Shown: positions 16,631-26,770, numbered from the stretch's first letter. The stretch is DNA of 64,000 bases from Deltaproteobacteria bacterium HGW-Deltaproteobacteria-12 (GCA_002840565.1 PHBK01000013.1:77298-141297), one strand, 5' to 3'. Translations and numbers: made by a program. The notes: generated by a model not told the origin, from the sequence alone.

Positions 16631-17506
16631 GTGGCCTCGCTGAAAGACATAAAAAGAAAAGTCGGCGCTGTTCAAAAAACTAAGCAAATTACGCGTGCTA
16701 TGAACATGGTCGCCGCGTCCAAATTTAAAGCAGCGCAGTTGAGGATGGAAAATTTCCGCCCTTATGCGGGTAAGTTTATGGATGTACTCAACAGTCTGGC
16801 CTTGCGTGTTGACAACATGTCCCATCCTCTGCTGGCCGTGCGTGATCCGAAAAGAATTCGCGTAATCTGTATGACTTCGGATCGAGGTCTTTGCGGCGGG
16901 TTCAATACCAATTTGATCAAGTCCACCGAAAGATTTCTGCGGGATAAGACAAAAGAAGGCAAGGAAGTTTCCCTTATCAGCGTGGGACGCAAAGGAAGAG
17001 ATTTTTTCCGCAAGAAAGTCAATGTAATCAAACAGCGGGTCGATGTCTTCAGCAAGTTTGACATGACCCTGTCGGTTTCCATCTCCGATGACGTGATCAA
17101 ACCATTCATTGATGCGGAATATGATGAGCTCTATTTGATTTATAATCAGTTTGTTAATGTTGCCGTGCAGCGTCCGACGGTTGTTCGATTATTCCCTCTG
17201 CCCTCCATCGGACAAAATATAGAAATTGATTCTGAAAACCTTCAGGATTATGAATATGAACCGTCCGACGAAATTTTATTGCAGAAACTTCTGCCCATGT
17301 ACGTTCATGTTTTAGTTTATCGGGCGCTTCTGGAAACATCGGCCGGTGAAAACGGGGCGCGGATGGCAGCCATGGATAATGCGACCAGGAATTGCGAAGA
17401 ATTAATCAGTTCATTAACGCTGAAAATGAACAAGGCCCGACAGGCTGCAATTACGGCAGAACTGATGGATATTGTCGGCGGCACTGAGGCCTTGGCTAAG
17501 GGATAA
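16631..17506 (+). CDS. atpG: F-type ATP synthase subunit gamma
   Basis: A 291-aa central rotor shaft. The N-terminus ASLKDIKRKVGAVQKTKQIT and the C-terminal signature TRNCEELISSLTLKMNKARQ are diagnostic. GTG 16631 is chosen because GAGGAG lies 8-9 bases upstream and the family sequence begins there; an open frame from 16610 only adds VEENFV through the ribosome-binding site. Confidence 0.97.
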   Translation: MASLKDIKRKVGAVQKTKQITRAMNMVAASKFKAAQLRMENFRPYAGKFMDVLNSLALRVDNMSHPLLAVRDPKRIRVICMTSDRGLCGGFNTNLIKSTERFLRDKTKEGKEVSLISVGRKGRDFFRKKVNVIKQRVDVFSKFDMTLSVSISDDVIKPFIDAEYDELYLIYNQFVNVAVQRPTVVRLFPLPSIGQNIEIDSENLQDYEYEPSDEILLQKLLPMYVHVLVYRALLETSAGENGARMAAMDNATRNCEELISSLTLKMNKARQAAITAELMDIVGGTEALAKG

Positions 17507-18976
<1,470 letters not shown>

Positions 18977-18988
18977 GCGAGGAAGTAG

Positions 18989-19393
18989 ATGTCAGACGAT
19001 TTAATCCTGGAAATTGTTACTCCGGAAAAAGTGGCGTTTACCGGAAAGGTGGAAGAAGTGACCATTCCCGGTACGGAAGGTGAATTCGGCGTGTTGCGCG
19101 GTCACGAAGCTTTATTGACTTCTGTTGATATTGGCGAACTGAATTTTACCATGGACGGTAAGAAAACCTATTATGCCATCAATACGGGATTTGCGGAGGT
19201 TACCGGTGAGAAGGTAACCGTGCTGATTGAAACGGCAGAAAGATCCGACAGCATTGACAAAGACAGGGCTCTAAGAGCAAAACAAAACGCCGAAGCCCGA
19301 CTGGCTCAGATCGCCAAGGAAAATGTCGAATATGAAAAAATCAATCTGGCGCTGACCAGGGCAATTACCCGTATCCGCGTCTCCGATAAATAA
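18989..19393 (+). CDS. atpC: F-type ATP synthase subunit epsilon
   Basis: A 134-aa epsilon subunit with an N-terminal beta sandwich ([25 protein letters not shown]) and a C-terminal two-helix domain able to inhibit hydrolysis. Last gene of the operon, followed by a clear terminator. The a and c subunit genes are absent, so the Fo rotor is encoded elsewhere and the coupling ion (H+ or Na+) cannot be judged here. Confidence 0.97.
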   Translation: MSDDLILEIVTPEKVAFTGKVEEVTIPGTEGEFGVLRGHEALLTSVDIGELNFTMDGKKTYYAINTGFAEVTGEKVTVLIETAERSDSIDKDRALRAKQNAEARLAQIAKENVEYEKINLALTRAITRIRVSDK

Positions 19394-19419
19394 GATAGAT
19401 ATAATTTGGCTGGACCAGG

Positions 19420-19452
19420 GGCAGCGCATTATGAAGTGTGCTGCCTTTTTTT
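19420..19452 (+). terminator. Rho-independent terminator of the atp operon
   Basis: Stem GGCAGCGCA (19420-19428) pairs with TGTGCTGCC (19437-19445), one G-T wobble and an 8-base loop, then seven Ts. It is 27 bases after the atpC stop. Confidence 0.88.
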
Positions 19453-19480
19453 ATGGAGAATAATTGCCAGAGGAGTTTTA

Positions 19481-21571
19481 ATGGATTTTTTCTTTAAGCC
19501 TCGATCTGTTGCCGTTATCGGAGCTACGACAAACCCGCTCAAGGGCGGCAATGCCATTGTTAAAAATCTGCTTTGCGGCTTTCCCGGCGAAATTTATCCG
19601 GTCAATCCAAAATATACGGAGATTGAAGGAATTAAATGCTATCCTTCCCTCCAGGCCATTTCCGCCAGCGTGGATTTGGCTATCGTCTTTGTTCCCGCCC
19701 GGCAAGTGATTGCCGCCGTTGAAGAATGCATAATCAAAAAAATTCCCGGTGCCATGATTGAATCCGGCGGATTTGCCGAAACCGGTTCAGAGGGGCAGGT
19801 TCTGCAGAAAAAACTAATTGAACTGGCCGGCAGATCAGGCATCCGCCTGTGGGGTCCTAATTGCATGGGATTAGTGGATGCAGTGAATAGCAATATATTT
19901 TCTTTTATGGCTCCTGTTATCGCCCAAAAAGGATTTATAACCGGATCAGTATCTCTGGTTGTCCAGAGCGGGATGATGTCCGCCAGTTTGCTCGTCGATA
20001 TAATGAGCAACGGAATTATGGGTATCAGCAAGGCCTGCTCCATCGGGAATAAAATAGATGTCAATGAAAGTGATGTTTTGGAGTATCTTGTTTCCGACCC
20101 GGATACCCGGGTTATCGGTTTTTATCTGGAAGCGATTTCCTCCGGGCGCAGGTTTATCGATTTATGCCGCCGATCTTCCAAACCGATTGTCATTCTCCAA
20201 GGCGGTAAGAGCCCCAAAGGCGCCGAGGCCGCCATGAGTCACACGGCCTCACTTGCTTCCAATCATCGGGTGCTGGCCGGCGTACTTGCGCAGGCCGGCG
20301 TTATTGAGGCCAATGACATTAAGCAGATGATGGATATATGTCGTTCGCTGGCTGTCTATCCACAACGGCCTGAAGGCACCGGGCGGGTGGCGATTCTTTC
20401 GTTCAGCGGGGGAGCGGGCATCATTGCCTCAGATTTTATTGATCAAACTCATCTGTCTGTTGCTTCGTTATCAGATCAGAGCCAAAACGCTTTACAAGAA
20501 CTCTTTCCCGCCTGGATGCCGGCAACTAATCCCGTGGATATCTGGCCGGCGATAGAAAAAAATATGGGCGCAAACATCGATGTCTACAAAGAATGCCTGC
20601 GGATAGTTCTTGCCGATCCCGGCGTTGATGCTGTGTTGCAGCTGTCTTTTACCCGGGAGGGCGTTCGGCCTCTTGATCTGGCCGGCATTTCGGCTCAGTC
20701 CCGCCAGGCAGGCAAGCCTGTTTTTATCTGGCTTTTGGGGGAACGCGACAGGCTGTTTCACTCTCAGAAGGAATCAATATCTATGGGAGTTCCTTTGTTT
20801 TCGGAGCTGTACCGGGCCGTCGAGTGTCTAGATGCTGTTTTTCAACAGCGGCCATCCATAAGTGATCTGGTGAGCGAACCCGATAATTTCCCTGCTGCGA
20901 CTTTACCGCCCCATCTTTGCCGGCTTTTGGAATCAGCCCATGGCCCGCAAGATGAATATGTCTCCAAGCAAATACTGGAATTACACGGTATTCCGGTGGT
21001 TCCGGAAAAAATCGCCGATAATGTCGAGGAATGTTTAAGGGCCGCCGATGATATGGGTTATCCGCTGGTGATGAAGGGGATTGTTCCCGGTGGAATCCAC
21101 AAAACGGAAATGGGTCTTGTGCATGTGGGAATTCCCGACCGGAAGACGGCAGCGGATATGTTTGCGGTATTGACGGAAAGAATGAACGGCCGGGGCAAAG
21201 TGCTGCTGCAGCGACAGGTACAGGGGAAAGTCGAACTTATCGCCGGACTGATCCGTGATCCCCAATTAGGGCCGTGTGTTATGCTGGGGATCGGCGGCAT
21301 TATGGCAGAGGTTTTTCAAGAAACAGTTTTTGCCATGGCTCCTCTGTCCCGGGAAGATGCTTTAAATCTGGTCGGCAGATTCCGCGGGCAAAAGCTGCTG
21401 GACGGCTTTCGCGGAACTCCGCCGGTCGATCGGGAGAAGCTGGCCTGCCTGATGATTGCGCTGGGTAATGTCGGGCTGCTGCATCCCCGGATTAGAGAAA
21501 TTGATATCAATCCGCTGATTATAACTGCGGCCGGCGCAGTGGCTGTTGATGCCACCATTGTTCTGGCCTAA
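19481..21571 (+). CDS. ADP-forming acyl-CoA (acetyl-CoA) synthetase
   Basis: A 696-aa fused alpha-beta NDP-forming acyl-CoA ligase: acyl-CoA + ADP + Pi gives acid + CoA + ATP, a substrate-level energy-conserving step. A CoA-binding Rossmann domain (RSVAVIGATTNPLKGG, residues about 8-23) is followed by the succinyl-CoA-ligase-like domain with the phospho-histidine motif MSHTASLA (about residue 250). The ATP-grasp domain with YPLVMKG and ATP/Mg contacts (IREIDINPLII) ends the protein. ATG 19481 has AGGAG 5 bases upstream; the frame extends upstream through the atp terminator and was cut back. It is convergent with greA, 4-bp overlap. Substrate could be acetyl-, propionyl- or aryl-CoA. Confidence 0.92.
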   Translation: MDFFFKPRSVAVIGATTNPLKGGNAIVKNLLCGFPGEIYPVNPKYTEIEGIKCYPSLQAISASVDLAIVFVPARQVIAAVEECIIKKIPGAMIESGGFAETGSEGQVLQKKLIELAGRSGIRLWGPNCMGLVDAVNSNIFSFMAPVIAQKGFITGSVSLVVQSGMMSASLLVDIMSNGIMGISKACSIGNKIDVNESDVLEYLVSDPDTRVIGFYLEAISSGRRFIDLCRRSSKPIVILQGGKSPKGAEAAMSHTASLASNHRVLAGVLAQAGVIEANDIKQMMDICRSLAVYPQRPEGTGRVAILSFSGGAGIIASDFIDQTHLSVASLSDQSQNALQELFPAWMPATNPVDIWPAIEKNMGANIDVYKECLRIVLADPGVDAVLQLSFTREGVRPLDLAGISAQSRQAGKPVFIWLLGERDRLFHSQKESISMGVPLFSELYRAVECLDAVFQQRPSISDLVSEPDNFPAATLPPHLCRLLESAHGPQDEYVSKQILELHGIPVVPEKIADNVEECLRAADDMGYPLVMKGIVPGGIHKTEMGLVHVGIPDRKTAADMFAVLTERMNGRGKVLLQRQVQGKVELIAGLIRDPQLGPCVMLGIGGIMAEVFQETVFAMAPLSREDALNLVGRFRGQKLLDGFRGTPPVDREKLACLMIALGNVGLLHPRIREIDINPLIITAAGAVAVDATIVLA

Positions 21572-22041
21572 TCAGCAGAAATATCGGTTATTTCAAAGTT
21601 TCTGCTCCCACCCGGAGTTTGAACATTAATTTCACTGCCGATGGCTTTGCCGATCAGAGCTTTGCCGATAGGCGATGTCACCGAAATTTTATTTTGGTTG
21701 ATGTCGGATTCAAACGGTCCGACCAGTTGATATTTTATTTCTTCACCGCTGTCGCTGTCGGCAATGGTCACATAACAGCCAAAGATAACTTTATCACCCG
21801 CCTGGCCTGTGAGATTAATAACATTGGACAGGGCAAGATTATTTTCCAGTTCCTGTACTTTGCCATAGAGAAAAGATTGTCTCTCTTTGGCTGCCGAATA
21901 TTCGGCGTTTTCCGAAAGGTCGCCATGGGCGCGCGCAACTTCAATATCGCGAATATTTTCGGGAATGGATTTGTTTTTTATTATTTCCAGCTCTTTCTTT
22001 AATTTTTCAAAACCCTCTTTGGTAATGGGCATTTTTTCCAT
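21568..22041 (-). CDS. greA: Transcript cleavage factor GreA
   Basis: A 157-aa RNA polymerase secondary-channel factor that rescues backtracked complexes. An N-terminal coiled coil with the tip EYSAAKERQ (acidic DLSENAEY region, residues about 38-50) and the C-terminal FKBP-like domain with SPIGKALIGKAIGSEINVQTPGG are both complete. Length is standard. Its last codons overlap the acyl-CoA synthetase end by 4 bp. Confidence 0.98.
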   Translation of the reverse strand: MEKMPITKEGFEKLKKELEIIKNKSIPENIRDIEVARAHGDLSENAEYSAAKERQSFLYGKVQELENNLALSNVINLTGQAGDKVIFGCYVTIADSDSGEEIKYQLVGPFESDINQNKISVTSPIGKALIGKAIGSEINVQTPGGSRNFEITDISAD

Positions 22042-22118
22042 AATATCTCCAGATTGTTGGCCTTGCGTCGGTGTGCTGACCTGGTTAAAAAACAGGCGAG
22101 AAAATTTACTATTGTTTT

Positions 22119-22147
22119 GCTTTAGTCGAGAACAGCAATAGTGTCAA
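22119..22147 (-). promoter_or_regulatory. Possible promoter of greA
   Basis: On the minus strand, TTGACA (22147-22142), a 17-bp spacer, then TAAAGC (22124-22119), about 78 bases before greA. The -10 is weak. Confidence 0.4.
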
Positions 22148-22193
22148 GGAACATTTACGAATGCAGTTGAGGTAAGTATTGCCGGGTTTCCGC

Positions 22194-23078
22194 CTAAACT
22201 GCAACATATTTATCGCCTACTTGTTTTATCTGCCCCTTTTGCATTGAATACGCCAGATGACTTCTGAGCATTTTTTCTTCCGCGAATATAAATAAATGCT
22301 GCGGCTCCATGGGCCTTTTATAAATCAGCCACTTGCTGACCATCTCCGGGATCGAGCGCTCTTTTTCTAAAAAATTGAGCACTCTGTTTTCCCTTTCTGC
22401 TATTTTAGCTAGGTATGCTTCTGCCGTCTCTTTGATGCTGCCGTTAATAATGCCCATATCATGCGAGGTAATATAAACTTCAGCTGGTATAGCCAGCAAT
22501 TTATGCACCGATTGTATTGTCTGCAGCAGATCGGAGTACTTATCGCCGTACCACGGACCAAATGACGTCATGTCTAAATCGGCGGTAAAGAGCAATTTCT
22601 GCTCTGGGCAATAAAAACAGGAATGTCCGGGTGTGTGTCCGGGGGTGGAAATTACCTCCAGTTTTGTTTTGCCGAATTCCAGCACATCACCGTCGCGAAA
22701 TTCGCGGGCAATAACGCGTTCTTCGTAATGAAAAGATTTGAGATAAGTTTGAAATTCATTTTCCAGAGAAGGTCCAACGGCCCCCCAATATTCAAAAAGA
22801 CTTTGAATCGATTTAAAGCAGGGAGCTTCCAACTCGGGAACCCATAGTGCTGCAGCGGGGAAAAGATAATTGAACGCGAAATGATCCTCATGATAATGGC
22901 TGTTAATAATGACATCAATGCTGCTGGTTTTTTTGATGTTTAACAGGAGATCAGGATTGGAAGCGGGGTCGATGACAGCCTTCACTTCATCATCGATAAA
23001 AAGAGAGTTGCAATATGGGTACCTGGCTTTATTCAGGCCGGGGATAAATACGATATTTCCAAACCTTGTTTCTTCCAT
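22194..23078 (-). CDS. MBL-fold metallo-hydrolase
   Basis: A 294-aa metallo-beta-lactamase-fold hydrolase. The metal motif is NSHYHEDHF (His61, His63, Asp65, His66), then GHTPGHSCFYC with a further His, then FTADLD (bridging Asp) and TSHDMG. The C-terminal helical extension fits glyoxalase II-like or thioesterase-like subgroups. The substrate is unknown. It has its own promoter (23115-23143) and is not in an obvious operon. Confidence 0.88.
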   Translation of the reverse strand: MEETRFGNIVFIPGLNKARYPYCNSLFIDDEVKAVIDPASNPDLLLNIKKTSSIDVIINSHYHEDHFAFNYLFPAAALWVPELEAPCFKSIQSLFEYWGAVGPSLENEFQTYLKSFHYEERVIAREFRDGDVLEFGKTKLEVISTPGHTPGHSCFYCPEQKLLFTADLDMTSFGPWYGDKYSDLLQTIQSVHKLLAIPAEVYITSHDMGIINGSIKETAEAYLAKIAERENRVLNFLEKERSIPEMVSKWLIYKRPMEPQHLFIFAEEKMLRSHLAYSMQKGQIKQVGDKYVAV

Positions 23079-23114
23079 AATATTTCATCCAGCCGGTTCT
23101 TGAACTAATGGTAG

Positions 23115-23143
23115 TATATGAAATAAGCTATCCCGGTTGTCAA
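23115..23143 (-). promoter_or_regulatory. Sigma70-type promoter for the MBL hydrolase
   Basis: On the minus strand, TTGACA (23143-23138), a 17-bp spacer, then CATATA (23120-23115); the start codon is 37 bases downstream. Confidence 0.55.
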
Positions 23144-23230
23144 GACACAAAACAGGCCTTGTTCCATAGAGTGCTGTATAATTTTTTTTCTTTAATCAAT
23201 ACAATACATTTTTTAAAAAATGAGGTATAA

Positions 23231-23335
23231 TTTAACTACGCTGTAATTTTGCATGAAGTGCCGATGGAGAACTGGGGTGTGCGCGGTGGTAAGCCGGCCA
23301 GTGAAGTGGATATCGGATTTAAAGTAAAGATCTAG
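23231..23335 (+). pseudogene. C-terminal relic of a 4-oxalocrotonate tautomerase-like gene
   Basis: An open frame between a TAA and TAG 23335 reads FNYAVILHEVPMENWGVRGG then KPASEVDIGFKVKI. The V-P-x-E-N-W-G-x-x-G segment is the conserved C-terminal part of small tautomerases. The N-terminal half, including the catalytic Pro1, is missing. There is no ribosome-binding site at the internal ATG 23262. A TATAAT at 23226-23231 overlaps its left end. It could alternatively be a tiny unrelated ORF; the family match is from memory. Confidence 0.5.
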
Positions 23336-23351
23336 AATAAGGATTAGCCTC

Positions 23352-24131
23352 ATGGTTTTCAATCAAAAAAATGCCGCTTTACCCGCACAGTGGCCGACAA
23401 TCCATAGCCAGTATTTCTTTTCCCGGCAAAAGGAATTGATTCTGGAGCTGGTTTTGCCCCGCGCCGGAGAGAGAGCTCTTTGCACAGTCAGCGGTGTCGG
23501 TGATTATTTACAGATTTTCCGGGATAAATGGTGTTCAGTCACGGGGATTGCTTTCTCCGCGGAACGTCTGGAGGCGGCCCGAAAACAAATGAGCGAAGGT
23601 ATTGAGCTGCATTTGGGGGAAGCCGAAAACCTGCCTTTTTCGGATGACGAATTTGACATAGTGGTCGTGATTAATACTCTGGAGACTTCCCGCAATCCTC
23701 AAAAAGTTATCGCGGAAGCAATTAGAGTTTGCCGGGAACGAGTTTTTATCGGGTTTTTAAATAAATACTCTTTTGCCGGAACAAAACAGCGGCTGAAGGG
23801 AATGTTCGGATTTCCCCTGGCGGAAAAAATCAGTTTTTTCAGCATAGAAGAAATAAAAGAAATGGCCGGAAGTTTAATCGGCTCGCAGATAATCAAATGG
23901 GGCAGTGTAATCTATTTTCCGACTATAGTTTACGATGTCGCCACAGAGCTGGAAGAGTTAATCCCGCACATGAAAAATCCCCTGGGTGCATTTGTCGGTC
24001 TTTCTTTTCCGGTGAAATACACTTACCGTACGGCACAAAATCCGCTCTTGAAAAAATCCTATCAGCTCAAAAACGATCAGGTTACCGCTCCCGAAGCTGT
24101 CCGGGACATGTTGCAGGAGACGAATAAATGA
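23352..24131 (+). CDS. SAM-dependent methyltransferase (class I, UbiE/type 11-like)
   Basis: A 259-aa Rossmann-fold methyltransferase. Motif I is degenerate, ALCTVSGVGDYLQIF in place of the usual D-x-G-x-G-x-G, but the acidic end of strand 2, EAENLPFSDDEFDIVVVINTLE (motifs II-IV, residues about 91-114) and the following motif are clear. C-terminal residues 150-259 form the variable substrate lid. Its stop codon overlaps the next start (ATGA at 24128), so it is translationally coupled to the AmrS-type radical SAM gene and may modify a shared substrate. The substrate is unknown. SAM binding should be confirmed given the odd motif I. Confidence 0.8.
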   Translation: MVFNQKNAALPAQWPTIHSQYFFSRQKELILELVLPRAGERALCTVSGVGDYLQIFRDKWCSVTGIAFSAERLEAARKQMSEGIELHLGEAENLPFSDDEFDIVVVINTLETSRNPQKVIAEAIRVCRERVFIGFLNKYSFAGTKQRLKGMFGFPLAEKISFFSIEEIKEMAGSLIGSQIIKWGSVIYFPTIVYDVATELEELIPHMKNPLGAFVGLSFPVKYTYRTAQNPLLKKSYQLKNDQVTAPEAVRDMLQETNK

Positions 24132-25138
24132 TCCGGGAAGCAATGCTTTATGAAAAAATAGCGGATAATTGCGTACACTGCAACTTATGCGCACATGGGT
24201 GTGTAATTAAACCGCGCAGGAGGGGCATTTGCGGTGTCCGGGAAAATAAAGACGGTATTCTTTACTCGCTTGTTTACGGAACAGTAATTGCAGAGCAGGT
24301 TGACCCGGTTGAAAAGAAACCATTTTTTCATGTTTATCCGGGGTCTAAATCCTATTCCGTTGCTGCTGCCGGATGTAATTTCAGTTGTGAATTCTGCCAG
24401 AACCACGAAATTTCACAAATGCCGCGTACCACGCGCATGATTGCGGGCGAAGAGATCCAACCGGCGGAAATTGTCGCCGGCGCAAAAAAAAGCGGTTCCA
24501 AAACTATTGCTTATACTTATACCGAGCCGACGATCTATTTTGAACTGGCTTATGAAACAGCCCGGATTGCCTCGCTGCACGGCATAAAGAATGTCTTTGT
24601 CACCAATGGTTTCATGTCTGCCGAAACACTGGAAGCCATCAAGCCGTATTTGGCCGCGGCCAATGTCGATTTGAAGTCGTTCCGGGAGGAATTCTACCGC
24701 CGGCACTGCGGGGCTCGTCTGGAACCGGTTCTGGCGAGCTTACAAAAAATGAAAGAATCGGGAGTCTGGGTGGAGATAACGACCTTACTCATTCCCGGTT
24801 TGAATGACAGCCATGACGAGCTGAAAGATATCGCCGGCTTTATCGCCGGCCTGGGCAAAGAAATACCCTGGCATATCAGCCGTTTCCATCCGCAATTTAA
24901 AATGCTGAATCTGCCGGTTACACCCGTTGCTTCGCTCCATCGTGCCCGCGAAATAGGTCTTCTGGCGGGACTGAAATATGTTTATAACGGCAATGTTCCG
25001 GGCGAGGAAGGCGAAAACACTTATTGCTGCAGTTGCGGCAATTGCCTGATTGAACGCTACGGTTTCCGGGTCATCAAGAAGAATCTTAATGATAATAAAT
25101 GTGCTCGGTGCGGGACGGTATTGGAAGGCATTTTTTGA
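24128..25138 (+). CDS. amrS: AmmeMemoRadiSam system radical SAM enzyme (AmrS-like)
   Basis: A 336-aa radical SAM protein of the PflA-like AmrS group. The cluster motif is CNFSCEFC (Cys83, Cys87, Cys90). An N-terminal Cys-rich segment HCNLCAHGCVIKPRRRGICGVREN (first 20 residues of which are Cys-x2-Cys-x3-Cys) and the C-terminal CCSCGNCLIERYG plus CARCGTVLEG may bind extra metal. These features match the AmmeMemoRadiSam radical SAM family. The AmmeMemo partner proteins are not in this window. It is coupled to the upstream methyltransferase by a 4-bp overlap. The stop TGA is the first three bases of the MITE-like element that follows, so the C-terminus may have been set by that insertion. Confidence 0.9.
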   Translation: MIREAMLYEKIADNCVHCNLCAHGCVIKPRRRGICGVRENKDGILYSLVYGTVIAEQVDPVEKKPFFHVYPGSKSYSVAAAGCNFSCEFCQNHEISQMPRTTRMIAGEEIQPAEIVAGAKKSGSKTIAYTYTEPTIYFELAYETARIASLHGIKNVFVTNGFMSAETLEAIKPYLAAANVDLKSFREEFYRRHCGARLEPVLASLQKMKESGVWVEITTLLIPGLNDSHDELKDIAGFIAGLGKEIPWHISRFHPQFKMLNLPVTPVASLHRAREIGLLAGLKYVYNGNVPGEEGENTYCCSCGNCLIERYGFRVIKKNLNDNKCARCGTVLEGIF

Positions 25139-25298
25139 CACTGTAAAAAGTCCCCGGCATGCGCCGGGCTGCGCATATGCGAAGTGTATCCAGCGCATGC
25201 CGGATGCGCTGCATCCCTCTTCATTGCGGCGTACGCATAAAGTACGCCTCATTCCTCGTGCTTTGCACGCCTTGCCTCTGAAGCTTTTTACAGCGTCA
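25136..25298. mobile_element. MITE-like element, 163 bp with 15-bp terminal inverted repeats
   Basis: The left end TGACACTGTAAAAAG (25136-25150) and the right end CTTTTTACAGCGTCA (25284-25298) are inverted repeats differing at one base. Inside are further inverted repeats: GGCATGCGC (25156-25164) with GCGCATGCC (25193-25201), and GGCGTAC/GTACGCC around 25227-25248. No protein is encoded. No clear target duplication is visible. A related fragment is at 358-388. The type fits non-autonomous repeats moved by a transposase elsewhere. Confidence 0.7.
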
Positions 25299-25346
25299 AT
25301 GTTGTGCATTATAAAATGTGGACTAGCCCATCTATTAATCATGTAT

Positions 25347-25595
25347 TTATTCCCAGCTCAGGTCTTTTTCATCAAAGCGCTGCGCTAAAATTTCTTTAGC
25401 CTGGCGGGCAAATGATTCCGGAACGAAAATCTTTACTTCACCCAGGCCGTCAACATCCAGAGAGTACGATATGACGCCGATGGCCTCGTATTGCAGCCGT
25501 GCCGGTATTCCTTCGGTCTCTAAGCGGCCTAAAATTATCTGCGCATTAACCATACCTGCCGCTCTGTAGGCAACAACCCAGTTTTCTTCAGTCAT
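25347..25595 (-). CDS. DUF2007-like small protein
   Basis: An 82-aa protein with NWVVAYRAAGMVNAQIILGRLETEGIPA (quoted over two motifs: VAYRAAGMVNAQII and LETEGIPARL) and a following I..YSLDVDGLGEVKIFVPESFARQAKEIL. This is the pattern of the DUF2007 'putative signal transducing' family, in which a ferredoxin-like fold is predicted. ATG 25595 overlaps the upstream gene's stop (ATGA), so it is translationally coupled to it; the longer frame to 25754 runs inside that gene. Function unknown. Confidence 0.75.
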   Translation of the reverse strand: MTEENWVVAYRAAGMVNAQIILGRLETEGIPARLQYEAIGVISYSLDVDGLGEVKIFVPESFARQAKEILAQRFDEKDLSWE

Positions 25596-26572
25596 TGGAG
25601 TAAATCCTTTTCTTTCAGTCGCTCGTACTTTTCCCGGTTGATGGAGAAGGAGTGATCGTTCATCGTGGCGATGACAATCTCTTTGTAGCGGTCGTCTTCT
25701 AAGTAATTCGTCAGCTTTTCGGACAGGGAGTATATCTGTTCCGAGGGTTGCCAATTTACAGGTTCTCCGGTGCCGGCATTGACCAGGCAGTCGGAGGCGA
25801 TGGCAAAGGAAATATCCGCAAGGGGCAGCTCCGTTATATCTCTTTGCATTGCTTGCATGATTCCTGCATCAACCGGCGAAAAGAAGGAATAGGCCCTGGA
25901 GTATATCCGGGAATAAAGACCGGAATAGATGACTGCGGAATGGAAATATTCCGGAACGTCGACAATAGCATCTTTGCCGGAATGTTTTGCCAGCTTGTAG
26001 AGGAATTCCTGCATGTTCTTCAATGTCCCGAGGCCGGGGTGCTCCTGGCCCGGCAACCTTGGCTTGTCGGGAGTGAATTCCGCCCGGGGATTCTGCAGAC
26101 AGAGCCATTCGATCAGGAGTATACGCAGGCCGCCGGTGAAATCATATGCAGGTATGAAATTTTGCCGGGGCACGAAGACGCCTTCGCGGACGATGAGTTC
26201 GATAAGCCGCCTGTTTTCTTCTATGGCCCCGCAATTGACGTAAAGCCGCGATGTATAGCTATCCTGCTTATCGATGCTCACCAGGATATTCCGGAATCCC
26301 TTCTTCTGAATGATGTCAATTATACCAACTTGTTCCAGTTTTTCCATGATTTGCTGCTCGTCGTAAAGGCCCATGAAAAGATTGGTCGAGAAGAGAGATT
26401 GGATGTCGAACTGATGGGCTTTAATCGGCACAGAATCGGTGATATCCACGAGATGCCTGGGGATTTTTCTCCTGCGCAGTTTTTCCGAAGTCTGGCGAAT
26501 ATCGTCCCCGTAACGGGAAATACGGCCCAAGATATTCGCATAAATGTCTTTAATCATGAATAAACATATCAC
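25592..26572 (-). CDS. Conserved hypothetical protein
   Basis: A 326-aa soluble protein with no signal peptide or membrane helix. Distinct stretches are IEWLCLQNPRAEFTPDKP, LPGQEHPGLG (residues about 191-200) and WQPSEQIYSLSEKL. The LPGQ-x-x-PGLG block is one I associate with a widespread family of unknown function in delta-proteobacteria and others; a GNAT-like core is possible but I cannot show it. ATG 26557 (sixth residue) is an alternative start. It is coupled to the DUF2007-like gene by a 4-bp overlap. Confidence 0.65.
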   Translation of the reverse strand: MICLFMIKDIYANILGRISRYGDDIRQTSEKLRRRKIPRHLVDITDSVPIKAHQFDIQSLFSTNLFMGLYDEQQIMEKLEQVGIIDIIQKKGFRNILVSIDKQDSYTSRLYVNCGAIEENRRLIELIVREGVFVPRQNFIPAYDFTGGLRILLIEWLCLQNPRAEFTPDKPRLPGQEHPGLGTLKNMQEFLYKLAKHSGKDAIVDVPEYFHSAVIYSGLYSRIYSRAYSFFSPVDAGIMQAMQRDITELPLADISFAIASDCLVNAGTGEPVNWQPSEQIYSLSEKLTNYLEDDRYKEIVIATMNDHSFSINREKYERLKEKDLLQ

Positions 26573-26770
26573 ATCCTCCCCAGGATGAGCAATGCTTCAA
26601 TAAGCTGGCGCCGAAAGACTGCTGGCGGGATTATTCAAGCCCAGTCTCAGGCAATATTTTCTTCTACGTTTTTCTTGACGCCAGGTCATTCTTCTGACAA
26701 AAAGAGGCTATTGCCAGCCCGATATTTATTCATTCCCATCGCCGGTATATCATCCTGTGAGGAACGGTTT

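Noticed and set aside
25748..26563. 271-codon open frame antisense to the conserved hypothetical gene
   Set aside because: Shadow of the minus-strand gene, which has a coupled neighbour and a recognised motif; the plus-strand frame shows no domain.
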